DNA from: Acanthaster planci
Taxonomy: Eukaryota; Echinodermata; Asteroidea; Valvatida; Acanthasteridae
Direction: 5' to 3'
Length of the DNA stretch: 64,000 nucleotides
Assembly (NCBI RefSeq): GCF_001949145.1
Contig: NW_019091434.1
Span: forward strand, 1,054,868-1,118,867
Shown here: piece after piece, positions 61,345-64,000 of the stretch
Layout of the letters: every line of letters starts with the position of its first letter
Position numbering within the stretch: the first letter of the stretch is position 1
Made by a program: the position numbers and the translations under genes
Notes under the pieces: generated by a model
Told to the model about the DNA's origin: nothing
Seen by the model: the letters and a program-made list of their open reading frames with translations, nothing else
Databases searched by the model: none

Positions 61345-64000
61345 GTGAGTTTGAGGTCAAGGTGGTGATTGAGGGGCTCTTGACCTACCACCCAGTCACT
61401 GGTGTACTGAGGACACTGGTAGGGGTTGTAGATCAGAGACAGGGATGATTTTTAACCTTTGACCCTGTAGAGTAGCTAGCGGTAGCACCAGGTACCAGAC
61501 TCCCCAAGGAGATATTTCTTAGCTGTTACCGCAAGTTACTCCGCATTGTTTCCCCCACCATGCAAATCTTCAGATGTCAACTTTTGACCCCTTACCAACG
61601 CCCTTGGAATAACAGCCGCTGTCTTTTTATTAGGTGCTGGTTATAAATTCTGCTGCATGGGCTTGGTGCATAGGGCACTTTGTTGCGTGGCATCTGCATC
61701 CCACACGCGCTTTGCACTCTACCCCCTTAAGGCATGCAGAGCCTCGACCTGGCAGCTCTACGCATAAAAGATAGCAAGTTCAGTGATTCTCATATGTGTT
61801 ACTTATGTAATTTTGTGCGTGCTGCGTTAGTTCTTTCACCGAAGCTTCCACTTTGAGGCTCTGCTTGCCAATTGCGGCAGCGTGCAAAGAGCGAATGACT
61901 CAAGTTTATCACATGTCTTTGTATGCACGTGGCACAGCATACGAACAAATGCTCTGCATCCAAAAATGAACCAACTTTTGGGTCTTCACAACAGCAGAGG
62001 GCACACATGGTAATTGCATTGATGTCCAGGCTTAGCGTCTCTCTTTGCAATGTGGGGGGGTTTATTGTCCTGCAAGTGGAGCTCATTATGGGCCGTGTTT
62101 GTAGGATGTTCACATTAAACAAGGCTGCGTGACAAATGAAATCGGAGAACTTTTGCTAATATTTCTGTATCCTTGATTTGGCTTTCCATTGCAATGTGCA
62201 CTGACTGACTGACTGACTGACTGACTGACTGACTGACTGACTGACTGACTGATCATGAGAGGCTGTCCTTAACTCTAACGCTGTTCAATATATGAGAAAA
62301 CAGGTGCATTTTGATTATTACAAATCGCAACCGGGCCACAGTCTGCCAGTCCGATTCTTGGAAAGAGCATGATCCCACGGGCAGACTAAAAAAGTGCTTT
62401 GCCATTTGCAGTCGATGATGCATGATGCATTCTGTGCTTGTACATGTACATGTATGTGAATGTGGTTAAAAGTGCTGTAAGGCCACCTGAATAGAATTCT
62501 TGGTTTCTCATCAGAACCTTTTGAAACATTCAATGAGCCGTGCATTTTTGGGGATTTATGTTCGTTTTTTTTCATGAAGTACACATACTTTACTTTGCCT
62601 CCAATGTAGTTACGAAGCTGCATATTAAATAATAACGAGGTATGCATGTACATGTACATGTTTAAAGCCATCTATTTCTGCCAACAAATACATGTACATT
62701 GACTTGGGAACAGTTCAGCTGGGATGATCGGGAGAATTTGGGATCATCTAAATGAATCACTGGTCTAAAATTTTGGGGGTAGTCTCAATTTTCTCAAAAC
62801 CAGCCTTGTACCTTGCTGCCATCCTGCTGCCAACCAGACTTATTTGATAAATTAAATAAAAGCAGGAAATGGATGCGGCACCAATTTTGGGTGCTGCTGA
62901 GAAACTGGGTATTATGTTCATGTGGCCTAATGCCGAGGGAACTCTGCAGGTCAGAGTTGTTTATAGAGAGAGTTGTGACGTGAGTGTTTCAAGTGTTGGA
63001 ATCAAAATGGGGGAGTATGCATCATTGCACATTGATAAGTTATAGTTGCATGCTGTGCTGCACACATAATGAATAGCCAGTTTGGTTCCAACCTTGTCAG
63101 TCATTCACAAATGATCACTGCCCAGTTTTCTGGTGCACTGAGGGATGTGGCTGTATGATCACATGTTTTTTTCTCTGTCTTACTATGTACACAGCATGAG
63201 CCCAGGTTAACTGCAATGTACCTTACATGCACGTACATACACGCACATACATGTACAGGTACTACATGCACCTGTAGGTACCTGAGTCGACTTGTTTGTG
63301 GTCACACGCTGTATAGAGTGTGTATGGGGAGCTGACACATTTCACGTGTTCTTAATGCATTTGCAGTCTATGCATGCCACAATTCCAGCCCAATAAACTT
63401 GTTTCAGTCCGAAATGTATTTGATTTTCAAAACCAAAGCTTCCCTTGGTCCAGTCCAGTCCCAGGTACGAAATACTCAAAAAATGTAAGAGAACAAACAT
63501 GCCTTGTCTTTTCTTTCAACTTTTTTCCAAAAACATGTAATTAGTGGCCATTCTTTATTTCTTCTGCAAGCACAAAATCCAAAGCCTGTCTGACATGCAG
63601 ATAATATTACATACTGAATAATGTTTCCGTGTGTTCTGTCAGATTGTCTGCATATATTTTGCAAATGTGTGTACAGTTTGTACAAAAATGGACCTGGCTC
63701 CTTACTTTTTTTTCAGGAACCAGTGGCGCCTCATTTTAATTTTTGCCAAATATAGCCCTGTATTCAGCTCTATTACAGGTTGTCCATAGTGGCACCACGG
63801 TGTGCTGGTACTCACTTCCCAGGCACCCCAGTACCATAACCAAGCCTTTTATGTTGAGCTATTAACCAGTACAATGAATGAAACTACCACCATATTGTGA
63901 ACTTTTTGTCAGTGCCATATTGTCCATACATGTTTAGAAAATTAACGTTAAGGTTGGATGCATACATGTGCAAAGTTTACCAGCTTAACTGTACATGTAC
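61345..64000 (+). other. PRODH intron 4 (runs off the window)
   Basis: I searched for the next conserved block (the expected D-G-F-x-A-I-K-x-T-A-L-G type sequence) and did not see it, so the following exon lies past 64000. The intron holds the (CTGA)13 microsatellite and many TACATGTA copies (62436, 62645, 63250 and 63993 regions). Confidence 0.7.
62201..62252 (+). repeat. (CTGA)13 microsatellite
   Basis: Thirteen uninterrupted CTGA units, 52 bp, in PRODH intron 4. Perfect arrays of this length are normally polymorphic. Confidence 0.98.

Overview
This is nuclear DNA from an animal, most likely an invertebrate deuterostome and perhaps an echinoderm such as a sea star. The signs are intron-containing genes with standard GT/AG splice sites, AT-rich gene-poor sequence, many short palindromic or inverted-repeat elements, a decayed LINE, and heavy over-use of the palindromes TACATGTA and TAGGCCTA. 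The taxon is an inference from sequence style and recall of related genomes; no marker gene settles it. Nothing bacterial is present: no operons, CRISPR arrays or rRNA.

Two protein-coding genes can be supported, both on the + strand. Gene 1 (coding 22955-46025) is a class A (rhodopsin-family) GPCR built from a 1063-nt seven-helix exon, a 24-nt microexon and a 533-nt tail exon. The three join in frame into 1620 nt, or 539 residues plus stop. The receptor looks aminergic in TM7 but has Glu at the 3.32 amine-contact position and HKF in place of DRY. Its long cytoplasmic tail ends in a class I PDZ-type motif, and a perfect 16-bp hairpin starts exactly on the stop codon.

Gene 2 (coding 54947 to beyond the window) is mitochondrial proline dehydrogenase, PRODH. 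Four exons are visible: 450, 209, 35 and 144 nt. They encode about the first 279 residues. The catalytic barrel exons lie past position 64000.

Layout: 1-22860 has no recognisable gene, only low-complexity tracts and dispersed repeats. The GPCR occupies 22861-46025 with an approximately 20 kb second intron rich in short repeats. 46026-54946 is intergenic. It holds one promoter-like motif cluster (48300-48430), one candidate unassigned first exon (about 50575-50756), a dense cluster of foldback elements and a LINE remnant (51418-53462), CTCF-like motifs, and a short inverted-repeat element just upstream of PRODH. 54947-64000 is PRODH exons and introns, including a MITE, a strong G-quadruplex motif and a (CTGA)13 microsatellite.

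The two genes have no evident functional link. No multi-gene novel system is visible. The most unusual items are the receptor's non-canonical activation motifs, its optional 8-residue microexon, and the stop-codon hairpin.
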